From positions 1,488,001 to 1,552,000 of the forward strand of contig OZ220479.1 in the NCBI GenBank assembly GCA_965115885.1: 64,000 nt of DNA. Reading direction: 5' to 3'. The notes below the pieces were generated by a model. The model saw nothing but the letters and a program-made list of their open reading frames with translations. It was not told where the DNA came from and ran no database searches. The translations under genes and the position numbers were made by a program. Below, one piece after another: positions 30,621-40,566 of this stretch (positions within the stretch are counted from its first letter, which is position 1; each line of letters opens with the position of its first letter). This DNA is from BD2-11 sp965115885. GTDB lineage: Bacteria > Gemmatimonadota > Gemmatimonadetes > Longimicrobiales > Gaopeijiaceae.

Positions 30621-30893
30621 TTATTGAATGGTGTCCTTCCGCCCGGACGTCCCCGGTCCGGACGCGACCGACCGATCCCCCGCCGACGACTCCCGCACGT
30701 GCGCGCGCTCCCACTCCGCCATGAACGCCAGCACCCGGTCCGCCGTCGCCAACCGCGGCGAACGGCCCCGCCGCACGTCGCCCACGAACTTCCGGTCGCC
30801 GACCGCCCGCTCGCCGAACTCCGAGGGCGAGAGCCGCGACCGCCGCAGGAACGCTGTCACGCGCCGCTCGAACTCGTTCGTCAGGTTCTCCAT
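30621..30893 (-). CDS. small HTH DNA-binding protein
   Basis: 90 residues from ATG 30893. LTNEFERRVTAFLRRS followed by LSPSEFGERAVGDRKFVGDVRRG looks like the helix-turn-helix used in short XRE-like regulators; ATADRVLAFMAEWE forms the last helix. The polar tail lacks other domains. It is transcribed away from the S24 repressor gene across a 282-base intergenic region, a layout typical of phage or mobile-element switch pairs. Confidence 0.6.
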   Translation of the reverse strand: MENLTNEFERRVTAFLRRSRLSPSEFGERAVGDRKFVGDVRRGRSPRLATADRVLAFMAEWERAHVRESSAGDRSVASGPGTSGRKDTIQ

Positions 30894-31175
30894 CGTGGGT
30901 GAATCCGAACATGGTGTTGGCAAACGTCGCAAGTGTATAGGACATGGGCCATTTCCCACGTCGTTCAGCCGCAACGAGATGCGCGATTCGGTGCGGCGAC
31001 CGGCTCCGCCAGTCGCGTGCCGGAGCCTCGAAAACTCCTGGCCATAGGGCATAAAACCAGTGGGCACCGGCTCCTTCGAGGTTCCGGGCGGAACGTCCGG
31101 GGAAGGATCCGTCGAATCGGGCGCGCAGGTCGGCGGTACTTGCACGGACCGGGTCGCGTAGGTAGTGTCCTCTAC
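30894..31175. promoter_or_regulatory. divergent promoter region of the HTH / S24 repressor pair
   Basis: 282 bases between two divergent regulator genes, less GC-rich than its flanks (for example GGCATAAAACCAG at about 31047 and TGTATAGGACAT at 30935). Both promoters and the repressor operators are expected here. No exact operator repeat was identified. Confidence 0.4.
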
Positions 31176-31880
31176 ATGATGAGACGCACGAGAAGGGACG
31201 ACTCGGAACTGGACCCGGTGCGCCGACGGATCGTCGCGCTGCTGGCGGAGAGCCGCTCGAGTCTGCGGATGGCGTCGCTCGCGATGGGTCGCAACGGCGC
31301 GTACATGCACCAGTTCATCCATCGGGGCACGCCCCGGGTGCTCGGCGAACACGACCGCGAGGCGCTCGCCGAGCACGTCGGGTGCAGTCCCGACCTGCTC
31401 CGGCACCCGCGGGAAATGAGGGCGCACTTGAAGGCGCCGACCGCCTCGCGCGTCGTGCCGAGGGGCTACGCGGCCGTCCCCGAGATCGACGTGCGCGCCG
31501 CGGCGGGACCGGGCATGTGGGACGACGAGCCCAGGGCGGTGGCGCGGTGGCTGTTCGCCGATCCGGTCGTGCGCCACGAGTTCCGCGCGTGGGCGGAGGA
31601 CCTGCGGATGCTCGCCGTCGAGGGCGACTCGATGGAGCCGCTGCTGTCGGCCGGCGACCGCGTGCTGGTCGACGTGAGCCGTACGGCGCCGACGCCGCCG
31701 GGCGTCTTCGCGATCTGGGACGGCATGGGGTGCGTCGCGAAGCGCGTCGAGCACGTGCCGAACTCCGATCCGCCCCGCGTCCTGATCAAGTCGGTCAACC
31801 CGGAGTACGAGAGCTACGAGCGCCTCGTCGAGGAGATCCGCGTCATCGGCCGCGTTGTCTGGGCATCGAGGAGGATGTAG
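31176..31880 (+). CDS. CI/LexA-like repressor with S24 autopeptidase domain
   Basis: 234 residues. N-terminal HTH about 18-65 (SLRMASLAMGRNGAYMHQFI). C-terminal S24 domain: EGDSMEPLLSAGDRVLVD at about 149-166 carries the nucleophile Ser, and CVAKRVEH at about 185-192 carries the Lys base. The linker region contains RAAAGPGM, a plausible self-cleavage site. Phage repressors of this type self-cleave upon RecA activation and switch on element genes. It is divergent from the small HTH gene and lies upstream of a truncated C5 methyltransferase and a dead integrase, consistent with the control module of a decayed integrative element. Confidence 0.82.
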   Translation: MMRRTRRDDSELDPVRRRIVALLAESRSSLRMASLAMGRNGAYMHQFIHRGTPRVLGEHDREALAEHVGCSPDLLRHPREMRAHLKAPTASRVVPRGYAAVPEIDVRAAAGPGMWDDEPRAVARWLFADPVVRHEFRAWAEDLRMLAVEGDSMEPLLSAGDRVLVDVSRTAPTPPGVFAIWDGMGCVAKRVEHVPNSDPPRVLIKSVNPEYESYERLVEEIRVIGRVVWASRRM

Positions 31881-32076
31881 AGTTGCTGTGGGCTGGGGTA
31901 GCGGAGTCGCACCGGTCTCCGATCAGCTCCGACTGGCAAGTTCCGGCCCGCGAGGGTGCGCGAGCGGCACCCATGACGCGCGTTGTCAGGCGGATTTTTC
32001 GCGTTCTCGGACAACACGTTGCCTTCGGATTTCAAATAGCAACGCGACCCCAGCCTACGGGAGAGGTAGGAGGGCC

Positions 32077-32727
32077 ATGAGACCCATTGGGATCGACCTC
32101 TTCGCGGGCGCGGGCGGACTTAGCTTGGGCTTCGAGCAGGCTGGCTTCGACGTGGCGGCCGCCGTGGAGATCGATCCGGTGCATTGCGCCGTCCACAAAT
32201 TCAACTTTCCCAACACGGCCACGATCCCCCACTCCATCGAGACGCTTTCGGCCAGCGATATCCTGGAGGTCGCCGACATCGGCGACCGCAGAGTCGACTG
32301 CGTGTTCGGCGGCGCCCCTTGCCAGGGCTTCTCCCTGATCGGCCATCGCGCTCTGGACGACCCGCGCAACGGACTTGTGCGCGACTTCGTTCGCATCGTC
32401 GAGGAAATCGAACCTCGCACTTTCGTTTTCGAGAACGTAAAGGGACTGACGATCGGTCGGCACCGCAGCTTCCTCGACGAACTGATCGACGAGTTTTCGC
32501 AGAGCGGATACGCGGTGCGCGTACCATGGCGCGTTCTCAACGCCGGACACTTCGGCACGCCCCAGAATCGGGAACGCCTGATTCTACTGGGCGCCCGAAA
32601 AGGGGAATCGTTGCCGGAGTACCCGACACGCGCGACCGAAATCCCTGAATTGCAACAACGCATTCTCGGATTGCCGAAGGGACCGACCTGCTCGGACGCG
32701 TTGGGAGACTTGCCGGACGTCGACTGA
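32077..32727 (+). pseudogene. DNA cytosine-5 methyltransferase, truncated after motif VIII
   Basis: 216 residues from ATG 32077 (GGAGG just upstream). Seen: motif I IDLFAGAGGLSLGFEQAGF, catalytic PCQ in GGAPCQGFSLIG (Cys about 82), ENV in FVFENVKGL and motif VIII TPQNRERLILLGA. The target-recognition domain and motifs IX-X are missing; full enzymes are over 300 residues. The frame stops at TGA where sequence resembling an IS3-type end begins (TGAGGTGGTCCCGC). Without the recognition domain it is unlikely to methylate DNA. No cognate restriction enzyme is adjacent. Confidence 0.8.
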
Positions 32728-33249
32728 GGTGGTCCCGCTTCTTTGGACAGGATGGGGGCAAAGTTAAGGTGTGCTCCGTCGCTTCGACGGAGTACGGGCG
32801 GCGCATATCACGGTAAGGAATCGTATAAAGTCAACCAGGACTGCCCGATCTGCTGCCTTACCGCCGCCAGCTGATCGGACTCCGTCTTGTCCAAATGCCC
32901 GGAATGCAGGCTCAATGAGCGGGAGTCCGGTGGTGCGGATGTCCGTGTTTGGCTGGTGCGAGAAGCTCGCTCACTCGCGGCTCGCCCCCCTTGGGGAGAC
33001 CAGCCCGAACACCACCCGCCGCCACTGCTTGAAGTCGTGGTCACGTGCGTTCTCCACCCTTGCCCGAGCCCGGAGCGCGCACGTTGGTCACGGTCGGCTC
33101 GGTCGCCAATCGTCGCCGCCAATCCGCGATCTCGGCTTCACTGACGCGAGCCGACGCAGACTACTTGGCCGTCATCCTCTTGCGTTCATTGCTCTTGCGG
33201 GAGCAACGGAGCGGGTTCCCGCTGTTTCGATTTCCGCTGAATCGATCCT
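32728..33249. other. gene-free scar with IS-like end and dispersed repeat
   Basis: No gene. It opens with a possible IS3-family terminal sequence, carries the 33-bp core shared with 59468-59500, and then unrecognised sequence up to the integrase remnant. Best read as insertion debris that removed the 3' half of the methyltransferase gene. Confidence 0.45.
32804..32836 (+). repeat. dispersed repeat, copy A
   Basis: A 33-base stretch beginning GCATATCACGGTAAGGAATC is identical to 59468-59500, and similarity continues with mismatches for roughly another 100 bases in both places. Same orientation. Confidence 0.85.
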
Positions 33250-34425
33250 CAGGCGCCAACCCTGCATCGGCGCTCGAGCGCCTTCCTGAGTTGCAACTCG
33301 TTGGTGTGCTGGTAGCAACTGAGCACGGTCTTTGGCGTCCCTCCAGCCGCCGAGCTCGCACAGCACCTTGAGCGGCAGGCCCATGAGGTCGGAAGCGAAC
33401 TTCCGCCTCAGCAAGTGCCAGCCCCTGCAGGGCTTCGGCTCGAGCTCGGCGAGCCTTTCGGCCTTCTGCCACCAAGCGCGCCATCGCCACGGAACCACCC
33501 ACTCCGCAGGATTGCGCCGGGGAGGGCAACACCGGCGCCTCCCCGGCGCCCGAACGTCTCGCCAAGGCGTCCTCGAGAACGGACAGCGCTTCGGCGGTGA
33601 CGGGCGTGGTGTGCTCGTGGCCCGTCTTGTCGTGCTCGGCCCTCCACCGGACGGCCCGACCGTCGAAGTCGACGTCGGACCACCCGAGCTTGCGGATGGC
33701 TCCGATGCGATGTCCCGTCTCGTGCGCGAGCACGAGCGCGACCCGGAAGCGCCAGTCGACCTGCGCCGACACCCGGAGCAACGCTTGGTACTCCTCCTGG
33801 GTCAGCACGACCCGGACCGGGTTCTTCTCCCTTGGGCGTCCCGAGCCCTTTCAGCGGATTCGAGACGAGGAGCGGACGGCCCCGTTCGTCCTTCGACTTC
33901 ACGATCCAGTTGAGCACCCCAGTTGAGCACCGCGAGCAGGAACTTCAGATCGTCCTCGACGGTGCGGTCCGACACCGGCTTGCCGCTCGGCCCGATCCCG
34001 CCCGCCCTCCGCTCGCGGACGAACCGGTCCCAGTCCCTCCGGGACAGGGTCTCCGGTTCGCGATCCCGTCCGAAGAGCCCGAGGAACGTCTTGGCGGCGG
34101 CCCTGTCGTGCCACCGCCTCCGCTCGCTCTTCGTGGGCGTCACTTCCTCACCGTAGATGTCAAGAAGCGTTCCCAGCGTGAGCGGCTCGGGCTCGGCTTC
34201 GGCCTCGCCGTGCGTCTCCGGATCGACGAAGCCCGCAGCGAACTCGTCCGCGTACCGCTTCGCCCGAACCCAGTCGCGGTGCCCCAGCGACCGGCTCCGC
34301 CTGCGTCCGTTCTCGCGCCACTCGATCTGGAACAGGCCGGTCTTGGGATCGGGGAAGACCCTGACCCGGTTCCGGCCCCATTCGCCGACGCTGTATCCGC
34401 GCCGGCCACGTTTCGTGCGTCCCAT
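33250..34425 (-). pseudogene. tyrosine-type site-specific integrase, frameshifted (copy 1)
   Basis: Starts at ATG 34425 (MGRTKRGRRGYSVGEWG). An N-terminal SAM-like/core-binding part is intact to about 33930 (TLGTLLDIYGEEVTPTK, LSRRDWDRFVRER). A 13-bp duplication then breaks the frame. The catalytic part appears in other frames: ALVLAHETGHRIGAIRKLGW (Arg I region), DKTGHEHTTPV, then HLLRRKFASDLMGLP (HxxR) and LCELGGWRDAK. At least three more shifts are present, including an extra A near 33832. Comparison with the second copy (46425-48942) fixes the original order. Inactive. Confidence 0.85.
33906..33931 (-). repeat. 13-bp tandem duplication that breaks the integrase
   Basis: CCAGTTGAGCACC occurs twice in immediate tandem (33906-33918 and 33919-33931). 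Thirteen bases shift the frame, and the second integrase copy has the single form. Confidence 0.9.
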
Positions 34426-34572
34426 CGTTCGATGCCCTCTCGACGACGGACTGCACGATCTGCCCGGTTCGGAAGCTGGCGTCGCCGGCGCGTCCGCGCC
34501 AGTCGGGTTCGGTCGTAACGGCGCTCGGAGTTTCACCTTCGACAACGGCCCGATCGATTCCGAGCCGATCAT

Positions 34573-34677
34573 GTGGGCGGCAGCGCGAAGGAGGGCTTCC
34601 AGGCGGGAGCCACCGTCGGGGCCGTGACGATCTTGGCGTTCGGTCCGTCGATGTACGGAACGAGACGAGCGGCATGA
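34573..34677 (+). CDS. very small hypothetical ORF, coupled to the next
   Basis: A 34-codon frame from GTG (VGGSAKEGFQAGATVGAV and a short hydrophobic end) whose TGA overlaps the ATG of the next tiny frame. No family. The overlap is the only support; chance is quite possible in GC-rich DNA. Confidence 0.2.
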   Translation: MGGSAKEGFQAGATVGAVTILAFGPSMYGTRRAA

Positions 34678-34784
34678 CCACGGTCGCCACCCTCGTCGGC
34701 GACGCCGTGGTTTCGCCGGTCCTCTACGGAATCGGCGGCGCGGGGATCGCGACGGTGCTCGGCCGACGACGCGCCGAAGTCTGA
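34674..34784 (+). CDS. 36-residue hydrophobic peptide
   Basis: ATG at 34674 overlapping the preceding TGA as ATGA. The sequence TTVATLVGDAVVSPVLYG continues with GGAGIATVLG and ends RRRAEV: hydrophobic with a basic end, as in small membrane or holin-like peptides. Real status uncertain. Confidence 0.25.
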   Translation: MTTVATLVGDAVVSPVLYGIGGAGIATVLGRRRAEV

Positions 34785-35859
34785 CGCGGGTTCCGGCGCG
34801 GAAATCTCGGCGGGAACGCCCTCGCCGGAGCGGATGCGTGCGCCTTGCCGTTCAAGCGCCACCGTGTCCCGATCTTCGTCGCGCACGGCCCGGACGGTTG
34901 CTACGGTTGGTCCTTCGGACTCCCGATCCTCCGACCGCCGCCGGATCGAGCAACTCCCACGTACCCGGCCCAGGTGTCGCGGTGGAGGCCCAGTTCGAGA
35001 CGTTGCGCAAGCGCTCCTCGCCGTCGTGCTCGTTGGCGGCCGGGGTTGTCGACCGACGCCGACGATCCGCGAAGAGGGCCTTCCCGCGAAGAGGGGCCTG
35101 CGGGATGCTCGATCGGATCGCCGCGCCGAGGACTCCGGCGATCCGCACCGTGGTCGACGGCAACGACGTTCAGCCCTCACTCTTCGACGAACGGGAGCGG
35201 ACCGGAATCACCGCGCTCGAGTTACTCCGGCGAGCGCTCGGTGGCGTGCCGCAACTGCGTTCGGTTTCGACATGTTTTGACATGGGAGCAGTTAGGGAAT
35301 TACCCTTGTGGTTGCGCAGGCGGGGCGGCGTTTGTCGCGTGGTGAGTGAAGGCAAGGTGGGCCCGTTGCGCGAACGTGGAATTCGAGACGACACGCTCAC
35401 CGGGACAACAGGGTGTTCGCGCCGACATGAAACCTCGCCGACTCCTGCTCGCAGGAGACACTTGTTTGCGAGACGAAGCGCGGGGCGCACGGGCTCGAAC
35501 CTTGCCGAAAGGCGTGCGAGTCCGTAGGCTCGCGGAGAGGCCAGCCCGCCAGCCCGCCAGCCCGCCAGCCCGCCAGCCCGCCAGCCCGCCAGCCCGCCAG
35601 CCCGCCAGCCCGCCAATTCAGTAAAGGCGGCATCCCCCGCGCGGGGCGTCGAGCCTTCATCCGAGGTGAAGTGCCGCCGCGCTTCTGCGAGTCTGGAAGC
35701 GAACGGCGTCGAGGTCGAAGGAACAAGTGCCGCGCGAAAGCGTGTGCCGGATCGCGGCCATCCCGACCGCCCTGAAGTCGTGAGGGGTGCCCTCGAAGGG
35801 AGCGCTTGAAAAGCTGCCTCCTCGATCCCTACCGATCCTACTCGATCCCCGGATTTCCC
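34785..35859. other. long stretch without a supported gene; holds a minisatellite
   Basis: No frame here shows a recognisable domain. It contains the 8-bp tandem array at 35541-35615 and should contain the promoter of the large lipoprotein gene at 35860. A lower-GC patch lies around 35260-35310 (TTTCGACATGTTTTGACATG). Confidence 0.45.
35541..35615 (+). repeat. (CCAGCCCG)9 minisatellite
   Basis: Nine perfect tandem copies of the 8-base unit CCAGCCCG followed by a partial one, about 245 bases upstream of the lipoprotein start. Non-coding in any credible frame. Length variation by slippage could alter promoter spacing. Confidence 0.95.
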
Positions 35860-38800
35860 ATGCCTTGCAGAACGAAGAACGGACTCAAGCTCCTGGCCAC
35901 GGCGACGTTGGCGTCGCTCGTCATCGCTGCGTGCGACGAGGGTTCCCCGCCGCCGGTGGATCCGCCGGACCCGCCGACGCCCGTGGGCACGATCTCGGGC
36001 ACGGTGACGATCGAGGGGACGGCGGTCGCGGGGGTGTCGGCGACGCTGTCGTCGGGCGCGAGCGCGACGACGGGGGCGGGCGGCGACTTTTCGTTCGCGG
36101 GCGTCGAGGCGGGGACGTACACGGTGACGATCTCGGGCTACCCGGAGGACGCGACGTTCGCGCAGGCGACGCAGTCGGCGACGATCGCGACGGACGGGGA
36201 GAACGTGCGGTTGAGCTTCGCGGGGGAGTACGTGCGTTCGTCGGCGGTGGTGGGAGCGGTGGTGGCTGCGGACGCGGCGACGAGCGGAGGGGACGGGCAG
36301 CCGGAGACGCTGTCGGGGGTGACGGTGACGTTGGGCGGGGAGCACGCGACGGGCGAGACGGTGCGGACGGGGATGGACGGCGGGTTCGCGTTCGCGGGGC
36401 TTCGGGCGGGGACGTACACGGTGGAGATTTCGGGCTACCCGGAGGACGTGACGTTCGAGACGAAGTTGGTGGAGGTGGAGGTGGAGGCGGGCGAGGTCGG
36501 GAACGCGGACTTCACGGGCCACTACGTGCGCGCGTCGGCGGTGGAAGGCCGTGTGGTCGTCGAGGGCGAGGGGTTGTCCGGGGCGACGGTGACGCTGTCG
36601 GGCGGTCCGGCGGAGGAGAGCCGCAGGGCGACGACGGACGCGGACGGGGGGTACCGGTTCGAGGAACTGCGCGCGGGCGCGTACGAGGTGAGCATCGCGG
36701 GCGGGTACGAAGCGGAGGACTACGAGTTCGCGTCGACGTCGCGGGACGTGAGCGTGGAGATGGGGGAGACGGCGACGGTGTCGTTCACGGGGGTGTTGTT
36801 GCGGACGTCGGGGATCAGCGGTCGGGTGAGCGTGGAGGGGATGGGATTGAGCGGGGTCGAGGTGAAGCTGTCGGGGGCCGACGAGGAGCGAACGGAGACG
36901 ACGGACGCGAGCGGACAGTACGCGTTCACGGGGTTGGCGGCGGGGGACTACGCGGTGTCGATCGGAGTGGAGGGCGAGGCGTACGTGTTCGGGACGACGA
37001 GCATGGACGTGACGGTGGCGGACGACGAGTCGAGGATCGTGAACTTCGAGGGGGAGCACGCGACGACGGCGAGCGTGTCGGGGATGGCGTACGTGGACGA
37101 GGGTACGAAGAACGACATGTTCGACGAGGGGGAGCATGCGCTGATGCGAGCGGGGATCCCGGTGGCGCTGGTGGGCCCGGGGGTGAACGAGCAACGCTTG
37201 GGCGCGACGGACGAGGAGGGCGGGTTCTCGTTCGAGGGCCTGAAAGCGGGCTCGTACCAGCTGGCGGTGCTGATCGACGCGGAGGTCGCGGCGACGCTGG
37301 CGGCGGAGGACGTGGCGTACGGCGGCCCGTCGGTCGGTTACGCGGTTGAGTTGGGTGTGGGCGAGGCGGCGACGCGGTCGTTGCCGTTCGACATAACGCA
37401 CACGACGGTGGACTTCGAGGTGAAGTTGAAGAGCGGGGAGGCGACGGGGGACGCGTTGCCGGGCGCGAAGGTGAGCCTGTACGCGGACATGGGCGGGGAG
37501 AACATGTCGGGGAGCGGCACCACGGACGACGAGGGCATGGCGTCGATCCGTGTGGCGCGCGCGGGCACGACGGGCCACACGGTGTACGCGATGGTCGTTG
37601 CGGACGGCTACAGCGTGGACATGGAAGCGGGCAAGCAGGCGGTGAAATGGGACCCGCAGGAGTGGAGGGTGTCGGCGAAGAACGTGGCCGACGTGGTGAA
37701 CCTGAAGGTGGACGTGTCGGTGATCGGGAAGACGGTGAAGACGGAGTTGGGCGGGGGCATGGCGTTGGGCGGCTGGGCGATCGGCGTGACGTCGGGGGAG
37801 GAGACGGTGGAGGGCGCGCCGAAGAAGCTGGACGATGAGGGTATGGCGAAGCTGGAGACGACGGCGGAGTCGGTGCCGACGACCTACGCGTTCATGCTGG
37901 CGAAGGACCAGGACGACGAGTTGGACGGTGGGGAGAAGTACGAGTCGGAGGCTGTGGAGTACACGCACACGGGTCTGAAGCTGGCGGGCGAGACGATGGA
38001 GGCGGGGACGCTCGAGGCGAGCTACGCGACGCAGACATTGAAGGTGTACGTGCACCACGAGAAGGATCAGGTGGAGGGGTACACGGGGAACGTGCTGGGC
38101 GGGGACGAGCGGGCGAAGACGGGCTACGTGGACGTGTCGCTGCGCTACGTGAGCGGGACGGGCCGGTCGCGCGCGTTCACGAAGGAGGAGTGGGATTCGA
38201 AGCACGTGAGCGAGAAGGACGGGGTGGTGACGTTCCTGCACGTGCCGACGGACTACGACGTGGTGGTTCGCGCGAACGAGAGCGCGGCGGGTACGACGGC
38301 GGGGATCGTGCTGCTGGATCCGGACGAGCTCGAGGCGTACCGGGACGCGGAGGCGAACGGGCTGATGGGCGGAGCGTTCGGGTCGGAGGGCGGATTCGGG
38401 CACACGGTTTCGCTGTGTCCGTTGCAGGCGACGCTTCCGCAGGACCACGACGAGTGCGCGTCGTTCGCGTACGTGACGACGCATTCGGTGAAGGGCGAGG
38501 TGTGGCGCAAGAGCGTAACGGCGGCGAGTTCGGGGGACGGGTTCTCGACGGACACGATGAACCGGAAGAACTCGGGGGTGACGGTGGACCTGACGCCGGT
38601 GGAGGGGAAGAACCTGGCGGGTGAGGCGAAGACGTTCGCGGCGCTGGCGAAGGACGTGACGACGACGACGGTGAACGAGACGTACCAGTTCGATTTCGGG
38701 AAGCTGGCGGCGGGGTCGTGGGGAGCGAAGGCGTCGGCGGGCTGGCGGGTGCGCAAGAAGGGTGGCATGGAGTTGGGCGCTGCGTTGAGCCCGCTGAGCG

Positions 38801-40566
38801 GAGCGGTGGAGCTGGAGGTGACGCCGTCGACGGGTACGGTGTACGGGCGGGTGAAGGGGAGCGACGGGTTCCCGGTCGACAGCGCGACGGTGACGGCGAA
38901 CGGGAAGACGGCGACGACGGACGCGTACGGACGCTACGTGATCGCGGGAGTGGAGTCGGCGACGCGGAGCGCGATGAAGGACAAGTTCTTCGTGAAGGCG
39001 ACGAAGGGCGCGACGACGACGAAGGACTCGGTGCGTGCGTTCGTGGCGAACGGACTGGAGATGGTGAACATCGCGTTCGGGGGGACGGCCTCGAAGGCGA
39101 CGGTGAGCGGGAAGGTGACGGCGTCGGGGAGCGGCGCGGCGGTGGCGGGCGCGGAGATCCAGGTGAGGTACGCCGACGACACGACGAAGTGGGTGGCGCC
39201 GGAGAACAAGGCGTCGAACGGGAAGCTGACGACGGGCGCGGACGGGAGCTACATGGCGGAGCTGAAGGGCGGAAGCGTCGGCGGGACGGCGACGGTGCGC
39301 GTGACGAGGAAGGGCATGAGCTTCGCGCCGGAGTCGATCGAGGTGCCGGCGCACACGGGCGCGGCGATCTCGGGGATCGACTTCACGGGCTTCGTGAACG
39401 CGACGATCACCGGCCGGGTGGCCGCTCCGCTGAACATCGGCGGCGGTCCGCAGGATTCCGTTTGGGTCAGGGCGAGGAAGGCGAGCGACACGACCGTGGT
39501 CGTCGATTCGGCGATGACGGGGGCATCGGGGACGTTCGCCTTGAACGTGCCGTTCGGCGACTACGACGTCAGAGCGACGAAGAAGAGATACGGATTCACC
39601 TATCCAAACGACAGTCGACGGGTGACGGCGGCCCCAGGAGGACGCCGGGACTTCGGCGAGATTCAGTCGCGCACTTGGATGATATTGAATTTTCGTGCGG
39701 AGCGGCGTATAACGACGGACACCGTGAAAAAAGAGGGTCAGCTTCCGATTCTGGTTCACAAGTATGATTCTGTTAACGTCATCTTTCGGTGGGCCAGCAG
39801 AAGTGGACTGAATGATCAAGGTTATTTCCCTGTTGCATCTGTACCCAAATACCCGGGATTTCCTGAGGAGGAAGTGTCGATAGTTGATAAATATGGCTAT
39901 AACGTCTCGATAGACAGCATATGGTTTGGTTTGAACTACCCCCGAATTCCTCCGGGTGCTCAGAATAAAAATGAAGGATTGATGTTGCGCGCCTGCACAG
40001 GCGCATCCGCTCCCCGTTGCGCGCCGTCTGTTGGGAGCTATCCAAATGTCCGCGGTGACCGTACAATGCCCGACGACACGTTCACGGTCAGAGCTTGGGC
40101 GATAGTGGCGAAGCTAGATGCTAGAGGTCGCCCGTTCGGCGATGGCGTGGACAGCGTGGCCGCCTACGCAAGGATGCCGGCGGTCGATCCGATGGCGACC
40201 TCGATCATGGCCAAGCGGACAACGGACGGCGACACGTTGGTGCTCGACTGGAGGGCCACGACGAACGCGAGGTCGGAGCAGCGGATCGCCGCGACGTTCC
40301 CATCCGTCGTCGATCTGGGCGGCGGCGGCGCAACGGTGTTCTGGACAACGGACGTTGCGTGGGACACCAGACGGAAGATCTGGTCGGACGTCAACGGGAG
40401 CGAATACGTGTCGTTCCGAACGGCGGAAGGCAACGTCGTGCGGGTCACCAAGCAGGAGTTGCGGGGGTCGATCGAATTCAGGATCGACTCCAGACAGGGT
40501 TCCACCGGGGCGTGGAGGACTGGTACGAGGACATTCAAGCTCGCGGCCAGTTCGGGTTCCGGGTAG
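35860..40566 (+). CDS. giant lipoprotein with carboxypeptidase-regulatory/CNA-B-like repeats
   Basis: 1568 residues from ATG 35860, chosen because it puts a compact signal peptide before the lipobox VIAAC (Cys25). A proline-rich linker (PPPVDPPDPPTP) follows. Then come many beta-sandwich units with the pattern SGxVxxxGxxLSGVxVxL ... TTDxxGxYxFxxLxAGxYxVxI, for example at about residues 45-120, 130-225, 240-325 and 335-410. A less repetitive middle (about 490-990) precedes one C-terminal module (about 1185-1440) that matches the 215-residue module of the paralogue at 41917: AGEIQSRTW-like FGEIQSRTWMILNF and MPDDTFTVR. Probably surface-exposed and adhesive or structural. The segment about 39650-40130 is noticeably more AT-rich than the rest. 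Confidence 0.8.
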   Translation: MPCRTKNGLKLLATATLASLVIAACDEGSPPPVDPPDPPTPVGTISGTVTIEGTAVAGVSATLSSGASATTGAGGDFSFAGVEAGTYTVTISGYPEDATFAQATQSATIATDGENVRLSFAGEYVRSSAVVGAVVAADAATSGGDGQPETLSGVTVTLGGEHATGETVRTGMDGGFAFAGLRAGTYTVEISGYPEDVTFETKLVEVEVEAGEVGNADFTGHYVRASAVEGRVVVEGEGLSGATVTLSGGPAEESRRATTDADGGYRFEELRAGAYEVSIAGGYEAEDYEFASTSRDVSVEMGETATVSFTGVLLRTSGISGRVSVEGMGLSGVEVKLSGADEERTETTDASGQYAFTGLAAGDYAVSIGVEGEAYVFGTTSMDVTVADDESRIVNFEGEHATTASVSGMAYVDEGTKNDMFDEGEHALMRAGIPVALVGPGVNEQRLGATDEEGGFSFEGLKAGSYQLAVLIDAEVAATLAAEDVAYGGPSVGYAVELGVGEAATRSLPFDITHTTVDFEVKLKSGEATGDALPGAKVSLYADMGGENMSGSGTTDDEGMASIRVARAGTTGHTVYAMVVADGYSVDMEAGKQAVKWDPQEWRVSAKNVADVVNLKVDVSVIGKTVKTELGGGMALGGWAIGVTSGEETVEGAPKKLDDEGMAKLETTAESVPTTYAFMLAKDQDDELDGGEKYESEAVEYTHTGLKLAGETMEAGTLEASYATQTLKVYVHHEKDQVEGYTGNVLGGDERAKTGYVDVSLRYVSGTGRSRAFTKEEWDSKHVSEKDGVVTFLHVPTDYDVVVRANESAAGTTAGIVLLDPDELEAYRDAEANGLMGGAFGSEGGFGHTVSLCPLQATLPQDHDECASFAYVTTHSVKGEVWRKSVTAASSGDGFSTDTMNRKNSGVTVDLTPVEGKNLAGEAKTFAALAKDVTTTTVNETYQFDFGKLAAGSWGAKASAGWRVRKKGGMELGAALSPLSGAVELEVTPSTGTVYGRVKGSDGFPVDSATVTANGKTATTDAYGRYVIAGVESATRSAMKDKFFVKATKGATTTKDSVRAFVANGLEMVNIAFGGTASKATVSGKVTASGSGAAVAGAEIQVRYADDTTKWVAPENKASNGKLTTGADGSYMAELKGGSVGGTATVRVTRKGMSFAPESIEVPAHTGAAISGIDFTGFVNATITGRVAAPLNIGGGPQDSVWVRARKASDTTVVVDSAMTGASGTFALNVPFGDYDVRATKKRYGFTYPNDSRRVTAAPGGRRDFGEIQSRTWMILNFRAERRITTDTVKKEGQLPILVHKYDSVNVIFRWASRSGLNDQGYFPVASVPKYPGFPEEEVSIVDKYGYNVSIDSIWFGLNYPRIPPGAQNKNEGLMLRACTGASAPRCAPSVGSYPNVRGDRTMPDDTFTVRAWAIVAKLDARGRPFGDGVDSVAAYARMPAVDPMATSIMAKRTTDGDTLVLDWRATTNARSEQRIAATFPSVVDLGGGGATVFWTTDVAWDTRRKIWSDVNGSEYVSFRTAEGNVVRVTKQELRGSIEFRIDSRQGSTGAWRTGTRTFKLAASSGSG

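Noticed and set aside
31880..32076. Inverted GTTGTC...GACAAC as an operator or MITE ends
   Set aside because: Only six bases per arm with a long loop; too weak without further copies.
35541..35615. CRISPR array
   Set aside because: The 8-bp units are contiguous with no spacers, and no cas genes are near.
35170..39819. 1549-codon open frame on the minus strand
   Set aside because: Arg/His-rich translation with no domain; it mirrors the real lipoprotein gene on the plus strand, an effect of G/C at third positions.
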